Shown: positions 10,344 through 23,918 of the stretch, in pieces
Position numbering within the stretch: position 1 is the first letter of the stretch
Layout of the letters: each line of letters starts with the position of its first letter
Source: Haliclystus octoradiatus
Lineage: Eukaryota > Cnidaria > Staurozoa > Stauromedusae > Haliclystidae
Direction of reading: 5' to 3'
DNA: 64,000 bases
NCBI GenBank assembly: GCA_916610825.1
Contig: OU744447.1
Span: 36,573,024 to 36,637,023, forward strand
Position numbers and translations under genes: made by a program
Notes under the pieces: model-generated
What the model was told of the DNA's origin: nothing
Databases searched by the model: none
Seen by the model: only the letters and a program-made list of their open reading frames with translations

Positions 10344-13300
10344 TTACCTACGATGACGTTCCCGTGGGGCATTTAAAAGTTCATAATTTGTCACTGTTTT
10401 TTTAGCAAATACTTGTCTTGCTATAAATACCACTGCGGCAGTACCAACCATTGCAGCTGCGATACCACATCCGATTGCTACCGCCAATGCTGATATTGAT
10501 TCACTTTCTTTTACATTTGGACCGTCGTGAATCTGAAATGGTATTAAATGATATTATAAAATCGCTTTCAGTCCAACACTGAATATCGCTGATACTATTC
10601 TGAAAGAAAACAAATTTTTACTAGACTAAAAAACATAAAACATACTCTTTCTTTTCATAATTAACGTCAGCTATGACAGGGTGCGAAGAGAAATTTCAGA
10701 CACTTAGGAATAAATTCAATTATCAACCAGAAAATTTAAGTTTTACTTATATTCCATTGTAATGCCTCCACCTTGCTTATTATCCATATATAAAACTGGT
10801 TTCTCTTCTCCTCTATCCATAAAAACTATCCTATCCTTATCCTTACCTTTATTCAACCTTTCATCCACACAAGATGCCATGGAATATTAAACAAAACAAG
10901 CGGCAGACATTAAGTTCACAATCAAAATGTAACTGGGAAACTTTGTAGGCCTTATAAATTGCCCTGCTTAGTCCCACTATCTCCCCTCGCCTTTTGAAAC
11001 CTCGAGCTAAGCCAAGGTTTAAAAGGTTTTATTTCTTCGTTATTCATAAAACTTGATTATTGAAATTGACTTTTCACATTTGTTTTGCTATTTAATAGCT
11101 TAATATTTATCAATTTACCATAACCGCAAATACTGAATCCAGACGAATATATACTTTTCGAGCTTTCATACAGTGAAACCTGCATATAACAGCCAGCTAC
11201 TAGAGGCGGATAAATTGACCACTATAGACAGGTGACCTTTATATACAGGTTTGATTCAATGGAAACTACTATTTTAGACATTGCAAGGGTGACCACTATA
11301 GACAGGTGGCCGCTGTATAGAGGTGACCGTTAAGGCAGGTTTGACTGTACAAGAGATGAATTTATAAATAATGTTTCATATATTCTTCTGTTGCCTCTTT
11401 TGTTTGCTTGGCGATGTCATTATTTTTACATATTTTTACATTAACGCATATCGTTCCCCTACTTCTGTAATTTGGATACCATCAACCATGGTCCAAAACA
11501 ATTAGGAATCCTGTAATCCTACATTGCAGAAGGTTAGAGCAAATTCAGAAGAAAATTGATATTTTTAAGGATTTATTGGTCAACCATCAACATAAAAAAT
11601 TTGAAAAAAAAGTTTAAATTCCTCTAGGATTCCAGAAGAGCGAACCTTTGGTTGGATCCTATCATCACCAGAGCTTTACATATACAGATGTGTACAGGTG
11701 TAGAATATATTGAAGGATCTGATCGTCACTTGAAACATCACCATGTCGGTGTCTTATTGTTATGCCAAATAGAATGATACTATGAAATCTGTGTGTAGTG
11801 ACCATTTATAAGATTACAGAATATTGGCCACTAAGTGGAGGTGACCTTTCTATAGAGGTTAAATTCAATTGAAATCAACATTTGTAACATTTAATATGAC
11901 CATTATAGACAGTTGTCTGATTTATAAGATGACCTTTATACACAGATTAAACTGTATGATAAGACAACAAACCTTAATATCCATTTCTGCTTCTTGATCC
12001 ATATCAGTAAATAATACTTCTTCGCCAGATGACGCAAGCATTACTTTGTCTAGAATCAAATGTAATAATCATCAAATTAATGCCACACTTCCCAATTAAA
12101 TTAAAGTAAGGGTAAACAGACCTTCAAAATGGCCAATAAGAGAACATTATTTGAATAAGATTTATTTGATTATTTAATAACGAAGAAAGATGCATTCTTG
12201 CTTCTGCTTATATGATCTTGGAACGGTTTTCCCGTACTTTGCGTTTTCCAGTATTGACGTCATTGTATTTTTTAAAAATGGCATCACTTGGGAAGTGTTT
12301 CATTAGTTAAGATCAGGGCTTGATAAAACCCTTCCAGGATTATCTTTTTTTTTTCTTAACCAAATTTCCCAATTTGTAACCATTTCTTTAACTCACCCAT
12401 TAAACACTGGGAAACACTTCCCGTACCCTTTTTCTCTTGCAAATCAAAGGTTGTCTGTTAGCTTCCTGAGAGGTAATTTTAAATAACATTTAAAATCCCA
12501 CATTCTGAAATCTGAGGCTAAAAAGATCATAATGGTGAAGATCTAGTTATGTAAATGGGACACAATTTCCCATAGTGCGTAACTTTTAACTTTTTAACTG
12601 GTAACTTTTCAATTCAAAATAAAATAAACAAATGAACAGAATCTATATTTAGATAGCTTAAAAACCAATCAGTCATTAGCTTGTTTACCCTGGTATACAA
12701 ATAATACCCGTCTTCATTAAAACATCCTTTACCTGATGTTGTAGTTTCATTACAATGATCGCCATCCCAACCAAAGCTACAACGACATGTACTGGTTTGA
12801 TTGACATCTTTCAATTCAATGCAAAGGCCATGATGACAAGGTTCTTTGCAAACGACTAGAATTTATAAATATTGTTTTTTCGTAGAAAGTAGAAATATAA
12901 TGATAATGATAATAACTGTGACACCTGCATATAACATCCCCCCTACGAGGGGTAGATAGATTGACCACTATAGACAGGTTGCCTTTATATACAGGTTGGA
13001 TTCAATAGAAAATGCAATATTGGGTATTGCAAGAGTGACCACTATAGGCAGGTGGCCTTTATATACAGGGCTGATTCAAAAGAAAATACAGTTTTAGAAA
13101 TTGCTAGAGTGACCACTATATGCAGGTGACCTTTATATACAGGGTTGATTCGAAAGAAAATAACAATTTTAGAAATTGCTAGAGTGACCACTATAGACAG
13201 GTTGCCTTCATATACAGGTTGGATTCAATAGAAAATGCAATATTGGGTATTGCAAGAGTGACCACTGTAAATAGGTGGCCGCTATATGATTTTCAATTGT

Positions 13301-16300
13301 CAATTTTCAGACGTGAGAGAATTTCTCCAATCCTTATAGTTTTTAATTAAAAAATATTTTTAAGGACTGAATTTATTAATTCTACAACACTACATACATA
13401 TAAATGAGAGGAAGAAATGAGGATATTGTTAAATATTTAAAGTATTTACAAAATAAAATTAAATATTAAAAGCATTCAAAATTAAATTACAGTGTGATGA
13501 TCATGCACAGGAAAAATTCCATTCTTCCAATAATATTTAGCTTGTTTGAAGTCAATAATTCTTGTTGCAAGTCAACAAATTCTTGTTGTAAGCCACAATT
13601 TCTTGTTTTTCAATTTCACATTCTAAGCCACATTCATGTCCAGAATCGCCTAAACACGCCAGAGCAATACCATCTAAATTACTTTTTATTGTGTATGTCC
13701 TACTTTTAGTTAATCATAATTGTAAAGGTTATTAATTTGTAACAGCTTTTAAATGATAAGAGCATGACTGTTGAGGGCAATGAATCAATGATCTTTGTCT
13801 TACCTTTCTGATCACATCTATAACCTTTATAACCTTCCATACATTCACATGTATCGTTGTATATACATCTACCATGAAGTCCACAATCTGGATCACATCT
13901 CCCTGTGAATATAATCAAATAAGAACAGTAATAACAGTGTATTTCACTTTAATAATATACAGCGGTTTGATCTGTGTGTCACGGCGCAACAGCAACACAT
14001 TGGGCTCTGCAGCAGACAGATGTACAGGAGCTAGAGTCAAACTCCGGCAGGAGTAATCACATTTTAACAGGAGGTGGACTGGAGTGAATTTTTTGCCAGA
14101 CAGGAGCACGGTAGGGGCCAAAATATAGAATGCAGTCCTGGAAGTTTCTTACTAAGCATTTCAAAGTGTTTTTAGCATTTTAATAAGCATTTTAAGCTGG
14201 ATGTTTTCATCTATAGGAAAATGGCATTAATAATTGAAGTTCGGATTATACAGTGTAAACCGCTCAAGTGCTACTGTTTCCGCGATTATAAAAGGACTGT
14301 AATTTATATTCTCATGTAAATATTTTAGCATGCGCTTCACTCGGTGACATACTTTCTACAACTCTCCAAAATCTCACATTTCGAGCTTTTTAAAGAATAG
14401 GATTAAAAATGTAATAGCACAAACTGTCAACGCCAGCAAACTGCGTTGATAGCTACGTTGTGTAAATCCAAACTAAAATAATAACACGCACGATTATGGC
14501 AATAAGTACAAAGAAAACATATATCAATTAAGATGTAGGGGAGAGCGGGGTGAATTGGAACAAATTTTCTTAAAAAAATTATTGCTCCTAAACGGCTCAC
14601 GCAAAACTCACAATTTTGGTATCGATTTGTAGGAAATTGTCTGAAGTTTATAATGCAAAATACCTGAATATTGTCAAATCAAAGTTGAAACAATGTTTAA
14701 AGGAAGAATGACATTTTTTCAAAACCGCGATTTTGCGAAAATGTGGGGTGAAACGGAATGACCACAAATTTACCATTATTTTATCGAATTTGTTCAAATA
14801 AATTGAGTATCATAGCTATTGATCCTTTAAAAATTGATATCAACAATAATAAATTAGATAGATAAAGAAACTTACTTCCAAATATAAATTTATAAGATTA
14901 TTATTTTCCATTCGAAAAAATGCGTCTCCGTAAAACACGATAACATTTTCCCGTACTAGTATAATTTTTCAAATTTCAGTTATAATTGAGAGAATATGAG
15001 TAAGGTTAATCATTCAAATGGGTTTTAATTAGATTTAACCAATATAATATGAATAAAACAACATTCAATTTCATGCAGTCCTTCGACAAAGTCGCTTTCC
15101 TTCCGAAGGTGTCAAATTCAAAGAAACCGCTCATGCAAATGTTTTGTTTACATTATAATTCACACTGATTCACGAAGGAAATAATAAGTCAAAACAAGAC
15201 AATACAAACTCATTAATTTTACGTTGAAAATCAAACAACAAAAAGATCAATGGTTCATAGAAATAATACAAAGCTATTTACTAATGAAAAGAGGCAATTG
15301 AACCAATTTAATGGATTAATTTGAATGATTTTTTCTTGGTGTGAAATCAAAGGCGGAGCAACAACAAAGCAAAGCAGTGTGAAGCCAGACTGTGATTGAA
15401 ATGTTTCCCGCCATGTTCCATTCAACCCCATCGTGAATCTTGCAACATGAACACTATTTACTAGAAAGTTTGTTGGAAAAGACAAAAATGACAACTGCCT
15501 ACGTCATAACGTGGAAATTCTCTACACAATGGTATGCAATAACACCTGATGCGTGAAGAAATGAAAATAAAATCAAACGCGATGTGAAAAGCGAATGACT
15601 TGCATCGCGCGTACAAATTTTCAAAGGCTTATAATATTTTATTTACTTTATGTATCGAAATGAAACTTTACACAATGTTTAGACTATATAAGAACAATGT
15701 TCTGCTGCAATTTTGTAATTTTTGAGTCTTTAGAAGTTGTGTATTCCGATTCACCCCCGTTCCATTTCACCCCGCTCTCCCCTATACAGTCAAACTCTGT
15801 TAATATCCCCTCTTTTAATATCCCACCTTGCTTAATATCCCCACAAAGAACTGATTTATATTTTCCATTCTCCATACAAACTCTCATAATCCTATCTCGC
15901 TTAATATCCCACCTCGCTTAATGTCCCACTTTTCATGTGTATAAGAGGGGAGATATTAGCAAGTTCGACTGTAATAGCAAATAATATGTATTATTTTCGC
16001 TCAATCATCTACCATAGTCAAAGTTGCCAATGATTTACATTACATTAATCCAAATTTACGAAACAAGGATTTGACTATATAATAGTTTATAGGGCTTAAA
16101 ATCCAGGTTGCATAGAAAAGGGAACCTCATTGAAATTGGGCGTTCAAATTCAAAACGATATCTTTACTTGTTTTTCTACGTGCCTTGATCTATAACAACA
16201 ACACCATTTCCAGATTTATCGTTTTTATAAATTCAGACAGCTTCAAAGTCAATTAACTTTTGATTCTTAATTTTTTACGACTCAAAACAGTCACCTTTCA

Positions 16301-19300
16301 AACATGTCAGTCTCGAAAAATACTCATCAATCCATTGAAAAAACTCTTTAAAAAGTTACCAAGGCACCGAGAACAATAAATATCATCATCATCATCATCA
16401 TTTATTCAGGACCGGATAAGTTCAGGTAGAACTTTTTTTCACTTGACTGATTATCAAACTAAAATATATGATCTATAGCAAATTAGCAATATACATTAAA
16501 TTATACACAGTAATACCAATTAATATAATCTTAAAACAATATCGAGAACCGATGCTCATCTTGGCGTTTAAATGTTTCCCAAGGAGACTTTTGAAACTTA
16601 GGGCAAGTGAATATTTTGATTTCCAATGTAATGCTTTTTGTATGGTTTACACTTACCTATTATTTCAGTTTCGTTGCACCTGCTGCCTCTAAACCCAATA
16701 TCACACATACAAGTATCATTCTTTGTACAAAGTCCATTCACACAAGGTTCATCACATGTATCTGAAATATTTCAATCGAACAGCTATTATGTGGATTACC
16801 TGTCGCTAACGACCAGATGAAATGACCTATAACGACAGGTTGATGAGTTCATGAACTGGTTCATGGACTGTTCGTGAAGTAGAGCATATTCATGAAATGT
16901 TCATGAAAAAGTGGGCAATTTCACTTTCATAAACTGGTTCGTTGACTGTTCATGAACTAAGTCATATTCGTGAAATGTTCATGAAAACGTGAGCAATTTC
17001 ACATTCTTGAACTGTTTCATGGACTGTTCATGAACTAGGAAATATTCGTGAAATGTTCATGAAAAAGTGAGCAATTTTATATTCTCGAACTGGTTTATTG
17101 ACTGTTCATGAACTAGGGCATATTCATGGAATTTTCATGAAAACGTGAGCAATTTCACGTTCTTGAACTGTTTCATGGACTGTTCACTGTTCATGAACCA
17201 GGGCACATTCATGATATGTTCATGAAAAAGGGGGAAATTTCACGTTCTTGAACTGGTTCCTGGACTATTCATCAACTAGGGCATATCCATGAAATGTTCA
17301 TGAAAATTTGAGCAATTTCACGTTCAGTATTAAAAGGTTAGAGTTTTTCTTGAAATTTTTGCAGGCTTATTATTCAATTTTAACCATACCTAATATTTCT
17401 TTTGATCACTAAATGATAGTCACAATTTGCATTGTTCTACAGAACTAAATCTCTCATTGGATATAATATTTATCTCATTAAACTACAAATTAAAGTCAAA
17501 ACACTTGTACCGAGTTTCCTAGAGAAACCAGCTGTTTTAAATCTGTGGTGCTAAGTCTATCTGGTTCAAATGAAACAAGAGATGTTAATCAAAGTCTTTT
17601 ATGAGCGTTTATAAACTCAACCGTAGCATACTTTATATAGTACAGACAAACCTGTTCAAACGTTCACCTCTATATAGCGGCCAATTGTTTATAGTGGTCG
17701 CTCTAGCAATGTCGAAAGGAGTATTTTCTATTGGATCAACACTGTATATTAAAGGTCACCTGTTTATCATAGTGGTCAATGTATCTACTTCTCTTAGCTA
17801 GCTGTTATATACATGATTCACTGTACAATGAACACGACGTGTATATGTAGTGGATTGTTTTATGTTTATTGTCTTATCCATAATGTACTGTCTGTAATGT
17901 ATTTAACCTCTTCACGTCAGCCCTTCGTGGCGACAACATCTACATTAGCAAGGCTGGTCCACCTTCATAGAGGCTCTGTTTATCAACGGTCATATTAACC
18001 CTTATTCATCCTCTCCCTGTTAGTGGCCAGCTACAACTATTACATCAAATACATATCTAATCAACGTCTATGTACGCGTGTGGTAATTTATCAATACATC
18101 GACTCATTCCACCCGCTACATATTCTCCTTACCTTTATCTTTTTGTCGAACACCATTTCTTTTGTTAACATAAACCAATGCTGATACAGTATCATTGTTG
18201 GCGCGAACTTGAATACTCTGACACAGTCCTTTCGTATAACAATCCACAGCATAACATTTTTCATTCAGCATATAGGCGACTTCGCACGTATCATGTTCGC
18301 AACATTTAGCAAAACATTCGTGGGGATCTTTGAATGATCCTGTGTCTATCATTTCACCTGCAAATTTACTACCACGTAGTGTATAATTATAGGCAATTCT
18401 TCCTGGTATACAAACTTTTTTCTTGCCTGAAAATATCAAAAGATTAGATAAAACGTCAGATTCTAGTTCATATCATAGCTGCTGAAATTTAAATCAAGAT
18501 CTACCAATTTATTTCTAGATTTTACAATTGACTGTCAAATTCTATTAAAAAGCCAATTAATGCACGATACAATGCCCTAATCTTAAGCAGTTTGTCGTTA
18601 TAGAGATACTGGTTCGACGGACCATCAAATGACTAACCGGCATTCGTAGTTCATTTCATTAAAAACAATAAAATCGACGGAAATCCCTCGATTCATATCA
18701 AAGCAACAAGATAAACTCACGCACGAGAGCGAGCAAGTCGTCTGTGAAGCTCTTTCAATTTCCTTAACTGAGTGTCTGTGATGAGTCTCTCTGTAATTAA
18801 TTTTTCTGTCATCAAATCTTACATATTTAAGGCTATTTAAGACATTATTTAGTAAATGCAACCAGCCGCTACTTACCGCCAATTTTATTTATCCCATATG
18901 ATTTTCTAAATTCATCTAAATCATCTCCTTTGCCACCACCTCTTACCACGTGAGATATTTGCACACTTCCATTGGCTGCTTGTGATGGCGTTGCTGGAAT
19001 ACTTTGACATAATTCATCAGTAAAACAATTGACTGTATAACAAATTCGACCTGGCATAAATGCGACGTCGCAAGCTTGATCCTGTAAACCATAAAATATG
19101 ATTAGCATAAAGTCTGCAAGTCTTTCTTCAGATAACAGTTTATTCTGCTTGGTGATAGGCTAGCCCTGGGCTAGCCCGCATGAGAATTTGGAATCGCCAT
19201 ACACATTATTTAATACCAGCGAGATTGCCATTGCTTATTTGCCACGATATTTTTCGTTTGTTTTTTATAAAATCAGAGTCAAAAATGAAACATTCTAGAT

Positions 19301-21050
19301 TTCCGCTACTTCAATTTTCACACCAGAAGGTGATCATTAGACGATTTATTTCAAATATCCTACACAAATTCATCCCTATCCTATATGACCTACTAAGTTT
19401 TACAGTTGATTGGTTATTTGTAGCTATTGTTGTTTATTATCTTTAGCAAATTAGTGACGTGTATAATTTTCTCGCACGTGAAGAAAATGATACGTCTAAT
19501 CACAATAGAGCTTTTTCACAGGTTCCCAATGAGTCCCTCGAGAACTATTTGAAGAAAAGAAATATACCTTGTGGTAGTGTATTTTGATAAGATCGTGACC
19601 GCGGGATGTATTGCTACGCCACACCATAACATGCCCAAGGTGAAATATCCACCAGCAAAAAAGTCTAAAAACACCAGGTAATCCTCTTAAAGGAGCAAAA
19701 TTGACTAGTGAGCTCTACGCGCTTAGAGTCACGTGCGTGTTTGACGTTCGTATTGTTACCTGAAGCCATGCTAAAACTGAAATTTGAAGCCCTGACTGAC
19801 GTTGATCGTTGAATTTACGCTAAGCTTAATGAAGGTTGAGCTCGTATAGCGACTGCCGGTCTATTTTGCTCCTTTAATGTCTGACTATGGATTTTATCTT
19901 TATATTCCTATTCAACCACATAATTCCTGTTTTTATTTTAATTCAAAATAAAATTAAATGATACAATTTACCTGACAACAAGCATCGATACATGTTTGCA
20001 TATTTTTAACCAATCCATGTTTAGTGAATTTGCCAGAATGTATTCCACCTCTCAGAGTCACATTCTCTCTTGAATCGAGATGCGCACATGTTGGTAGTTT
20101 GACAGTGTCGATAACTTTTGCTGTTGCATCGTTGTTATTTACGATAAAATATTGAAAAACTGAAAAGAAATAGAAAATCTAAGCTACTAGTAGATCTTGC
20201 TGAATACCCCCACCTTTGGTGCAGATGAAAAGATGGATGTTAAGAATATGAGAGTTTGTAAACAGAGAAAAAACATAGATGCCATAAATTGTGCATAATT
20301 TTATGCATAAATATCCGATTTCTCGTGGATGTTAGGCTCGATGTTAGGACCCTTCCCGATTCAAAACAGAAAACAAGCAATATGAATAGAAATTTCTCGT
20401 AGGTTTTATCAATTTGCAGAGTTGAACGCCGATAAAAACTCCGTAGAAACGGATTAATCCAAGTTCGCTATTAGTGCGCTCCATATAACGCAGTTGAGCT
20501 CGTCAACAGTCCAAGCACGCTAAAGGCAAAGCTTATGCATTGAGCCTGCCTCCGCGTTATACGAGCGAGCTATATGCGAATCAAATTATAAATACATCTT
20601 TATCACGGAGCCGTGACTGTCTCCGTCATTCCCTTTACATAGCAATAAAGCAGAGGTTACAAATTCAATAGAACTTGGAAGCTATCGTTCCATTGATGTT
20701 TCCATGGTGATTTCTTCGTTCGAAATAGAACATGAAATGGCCGTGTAGACTATTGTATCTACGAACTATAATACATCTGGCCATCTGCAAATGAAGTTGA
20801 AGTGAAAAGGCTTGATTAAATGTAAAATAAATGAATAAATGATTTGATTTCAAAAAGATCATATAAGCTGGTGAATACAAAATGCTAAACTTTCTCTAAG
20901 GGATTTCGGGTTCAATACAGAAGCAAGAATCAAGAAGTGATTGGAATCAATTTGTCCAGTTGTTTGTATAAAATACTTACTTTGTGCAGTAGATGAATTG
21001 TAATTGAATATTAATATGATATATAATACCCTGAAGTACTCCAATCTCAT
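10344..21050 (-). CDS. Type I membrane protein with two MANEC/MANSC domains, three EGF domains and one TM helix (9 exons, 449 aa)
   Basis: Exons in transcript order: 21050-20981, 20159-19972, 19081-18877, 18426-18133, 16761-16657, 13902-13804, 12855-12733, 12049-11973, 10532-10344. Every border is GT/AG, all phases agree, and the sum is 1350 nt ending in TAA. Exon 1 is a signal peptide (MRLEYFRVLYIILIF). Exons 2-3 and exon 4 each encode an eight-cysteine module with C..ACC....C and CYxVxC....LC spacing, as in MANEC/MANSC domains of KIAA0319-type, LRP11 and HAI-1 proteins. Exons 5-7 are phase 1-1, one EGF-like domain each. Exon 8 is an acidic juxtamembrane piece. Exon 9 gives a TM helix (ALAVAIGCGIAAAMVGTAAV) and a short basic tail with NYELL, a possible tyrosine-based sorting motif. 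It is probably a cell-surface receptor or adhesion molecule; the ligand is unknown and no single family is certain. Confidence 0.82.
11165..11960. repeat. Dispersed repeat with GACCACTATAGACAGG / TTTATATACAGG words
   Basis: Units at 11165-11347 and a weaker block at 11795-11957 contain gaccactatagacaggtgac followed by ctttatatacaggt and gattcaatggaaa. Related blocks lie at 12918-13290 and, inverted, at 17636-17830. All are intronic to the MANEC/EGF gene and non-coding. Confidence 0.65.
12918..13290. repeat. Tandem array, about 75-bp unit, five copies
   Basis: Copies begin with gaccactata near 12962, 13036, 13109, 13185 and 13259. Each continues gcaggtggcctttatatacagg..gattcaa.agaaaat..tt..ttgcta. 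It is the same family as the 11.2-kb and 17.6-kb blocks, and lies in the intron between EGF exons 6 and 7. Confidence 0.75.
14536..15784. mobile_element. 1.25-kb element with GC-rich 27-bp terminal inverted repeats
   Basis: The left end reads taggggagagcggggtgaat, and the reverse complement of the right end reads the same followed by tggaac. The interior is AT-rich, without a transposase frame. The region 26623-27335 has similar ends (ttaggggagaccggggagac) and may belong to the same family. Confidence 0.65.
15785..15975. repeat. Dispersed AATATCCC repeat
   Basis: Contains acagtcaaactctgttaatatcccc followed by repeated cttaatatccca(c)ctcg words, closing with ttagcaagttcgactgta. A second diverged copy is at 25172-25300. 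Confidence 0.6.
16845..17325. repeat. 78-bp minisatellite rich in the palindrome GTTCATGAAC, six copies
   Basis: The word atg(a)aa.gttcatgaaaa..tg.gcaattt recurs near 16893, 16971, 17048, 17126, 17212 and 17290, each followed by ttgaactg.ttc.tggactgttcatgaact. It lies in the intron between MANEC exon 4 and EGF exon 5. A short related stretch is at 8715-8785. Confidence 0.8.
17636..17830. repeat. Inverted copy of the GACCACTATAGACAGG repeat family
   Basis: Carries ctatatagcggcca, atagtggtcgctctagcaatgtc, attggatcaacactgtatat and catagtggtcaa. This is the reverse complement of the units at 11.2 and 12.9 kb. Confidence 0.6.
19687..19877. mobile_element. TTAA-flanked MITE, copy 1
   Basis: It opens TTAAAGGAGCAAAATTGAC and closes gccggtctattttgctccTTTAA, giving inverted ends inside a TTAA duplication, as in piggyBac-type elements. 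About 190 bp, non-coding. A second copy is at 21679-21885. Confidence 0.7.
20450..20900. repeat. Dispersed repeat of about 440 bp, copy 1
   Basis: Matches 38670-39100 in the same orientation: aagttcgctattagtgcgctcc, gcgttatacgagcgagctat, gagccgtga..gtctccgt, gaggttacaaatt, atctggcca, and gaatacaaaatgcta. No long frame and no obvious terminal repeats. Confidence 0.65.
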
Positions 21051-21304
21051 GTTGATGATATCCGGCTATATAACAAGAATTAGAAATAAATAATGAATAA
21101 ATAAATGAAATTGAAGCTATAGTAGACCACTACAATATTTGCATTATGTAATCTGACTTTCCATTTGCGGCCTTGGTGTAGAAGAGAATAGAATAGTGTA
21201 TTTTAAGGCCTTTAAACAACTTAATACAAGTATGTATCTACGTTTTTATTTTATACTTTAACTAACAGATATTTCGTTATTTTGCTGTTGTTCCTAGAAG
21301 CTGT

Positions 21305-21541
21305 GTAGTGGGTGCGGCCTTGGTGTAGTGGCTAGGGTATTGGACCATGGCCCGCAGGGTCTCAGGTTCAATCCCTGTCCGAAGCACTATAGGTTGGCGT
21401 CAGGAAGGGCATCCGGCTATTAAACGCACACAAGCTTCAAAATACTAACCAATTTAACCAACCACCCCGGTGAAAAAAAGCTGTAAGCTTACCCGGTTTG
21501 TGGAAAAATGATAAATCCCAAAAAAAAAAAAAAAAAAAAAA
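21305..21541 (+). mobile_element. tRNA-derived SINE with poly(A) tail (second family)
   Basis: The head gtgcggccttggtgtagtgg (box A) and ggttcaatccc (box B) make a tRNA-like pol III promoter. The body contains ggttggcgtcaggaagggca followed by tccggc, a block I recall from widespread animal SINEs, and the element ends in about 20 A residues (21521-21541). The 5' edge and target duplication are not certain. Confidence 0.8.
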
Positions 21542-21576
21542 AATTTCCATTTGATCGGGAGACATGAAATTCAAAT

Positions 21577-21985
21577 ATTTAATGTCCGACAGATGAAATG
21601 ATCATTGCGTATATGCTGATTTTAGTATATAAGATCTCCGTTTATCGTGGAATCATTTTTCGTATCAAGACTCATTTTTCAAAGGGGCAAGATTGACCGG
21701 CGACCGCTGCGAGCACAAGTTGAATTTATGCTTAGCGTAATTCAACCGTCTCGCTTTGAAACAATTGTTATACGCAGGCCTAACTTGTAATAAAATTCAT
21801 GTCAACAATGAACATTGTGGTATAACAATAAGCGTGCACGTGATCCTAAGTGCGTAGCGCCTGCCGGTCATTTTTGCTCCTTTAATGTCCGACAGATGAA
21901 ATGATCATTGCGTATATGCTGATTATATTATATAACATCTCCGTTTATCGTGGAATCATTTTTCATATCAAGACTCATTTTTCCA
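21577..21985. repeat. Two 100-bp direct repeats flanking a TTAA MITE (copy 2)
   Basis: The block tttaatgtccgacagatgaa .. ttatcgtggaatcatttttc .. aagactcatttttc occurs at about 21580-21680 and again at 21882-21985 with few differences. Between them (21679-21885) is a MITE with gggcaagattgaccgg and ccggtcatttttgctcctttaa ends, the same family as 19687-19877. Confidence 0.7.
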
Positions 21986-23740
21986 TTTAATGTGTGCCCT
22001 GAAAGTAGTTTTTCAATAAATACGTTATATATTGATGTTAATTAATAGACAAAGTTCTCGATTCAATTAGGTCGAATGGCAAATTTATCGTGCAAAAATA
22101 ACTTTACTTTTTAATTTAACTTTACTAAATAAATTTAACTTTGAGTATTTTGCATAACATATACTATAAAATGACAAATAATTTGCTAACTTTTAAATTC
22201 CATAAAGTAAATAGCGATACGCTAAACGTTCGATCGATGTAAAATGTTTTTATATAATCGTTTGTATGACAAATACATCAATTAAAAGACGCAATTGTTG
22301 AGCGTAATCTATCATATCAAATCTATCTCAATCAGATATCTTGAACATGACCTATATCTCTTTCAAGATTGCATATATTACTCGCAGCGTATGAAGTAAA
22401 AGTATAGCGTTCCTTCCAGTCGACAGTTATTCGTTAAAGTGGATTTAACCTGATCCGTTGCGACCATTTACGTACTTGATCATATAGTAACTGTTTTGAT
22501 TTGATCCTTCAGACCATAGTTTGTATAGTTCATGTAAACTATGTTCAGACATTATTTACGTGTACAATTAAAATGATCACAACAAGTTCAATAAATCAAA
22601 AGTTGACGGATGAGATTTTCTTGAATAAAAATTACTGTAACAATTCGTAACCATTCAAGGATACTTAATATTGACAGCTAAATCAAAACAACACGAAAAT
22701 GAAAACTAAAAAAAACATATGCTATATGAAGTAATATATGGGATACGTTTTAAAAAGTGCAAAAGATTGAAGTAAATACTTATATTTAATAATATAGTGC
22801 CTGCAGTGTTTATATCTTGCAAGCTCACGAGATGACCTAAACAGTATATCTCAACTGCTCAAACCTCGTCACAACATAAAATATAATAATATAGAGCACT
22901 TTATAAGGGGAACCTCGAACAATTGCAATTATTCCACATTTATAGACCTACTTGGACAGTCAATTAAAGGTTGTACCTTGTATTTTATCTAAAAACAAAT
23001 CCAGCCAGATTATTTAGGTTTAAGCAATACACTTACCAAAATAATGTTCTTCACAAAGATTTTACACTATGGCAGAAAAAGAGAGTAATTCCTTCAAAAT
23101 CTAAATTCGAAACACAAGTATACGACATCTAATTTGATAATAACATAACATTTTAATCATAAACTTCATAATTCATCACAATATAATTATATCAACATAA
23201 ATTCGTCTTCAACGTTCACGCTGAGGCCTCTAATATGAACCGATACGGACCGTTGAGCAATTTACAGGTGGAAACGAATAAAGTCAAACATCTCTGATAG
23301 GGAAAAGGTCAAAACTAGCCCCGTGCAAATCTGTACCGTCAATATACAGCCAAGTGTACAATAATAATAGTTGAAACAAGAGAATGATTTTCATCTACAA
23401 TCGGTACTACGGAAAATGTATCCAGTTGATAGCACGAAGGATATTACTGGTTCGATGGACTATGAATGTCGCTGATGCCGGCCGCTTGTGCCCTAGCCCG
23501 AAAATTTGGAAGCGGGTTTTAACATTTAGCAAACCACAAATAATGAATTTAGTTATGTAAATGTCAACACAATTTAAAACATACTTTTTATCGTTTACAT
23601 TTACATTGCCGATAAGTTGTATTTGGCTCCAATGTAAAGAAATATTCGGGAACATGCAAGGATATTGTATAATATATACTCATTTGGAAACTTGAAAATC
23701 CCAGAAGTAGGTTATCATTTACAGATTATAGGGTTATTAT
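21986..23740. other. Upstream region of the MANEC/EGF gene, nothing recognised
   Basis: AT-rich DNA 5' of the ATG at 21050. It presumably contains the promoter and any 5' non-coding exon, but no TATA box or initiator stands out. Short frames are not protein-like. Confidence 0.4.
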
Positions 23741-23918
23741 CTGCAACGAAAAGCATGCGTGATCTGGGGATTATATTTACTTCAGATGGAAAGAAGCGGT
23801 CAGCTCACTGTTCGAAGTTGCAGCCTTAGCACTGCAGCATCTAGAACTTTTTCTTTTTTTGAAAATATTTTCTGTTAGAAATCCAAATATGCTTGTCCAG
23901 GCACATAAAGCTTATGTT

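Noticed and set aside
19158-19177. Near-perfect palindrome around ggctagccctgggctagccc
   Set aside because: Short and isolated; no second copy or flanking context to support a regulatory site.
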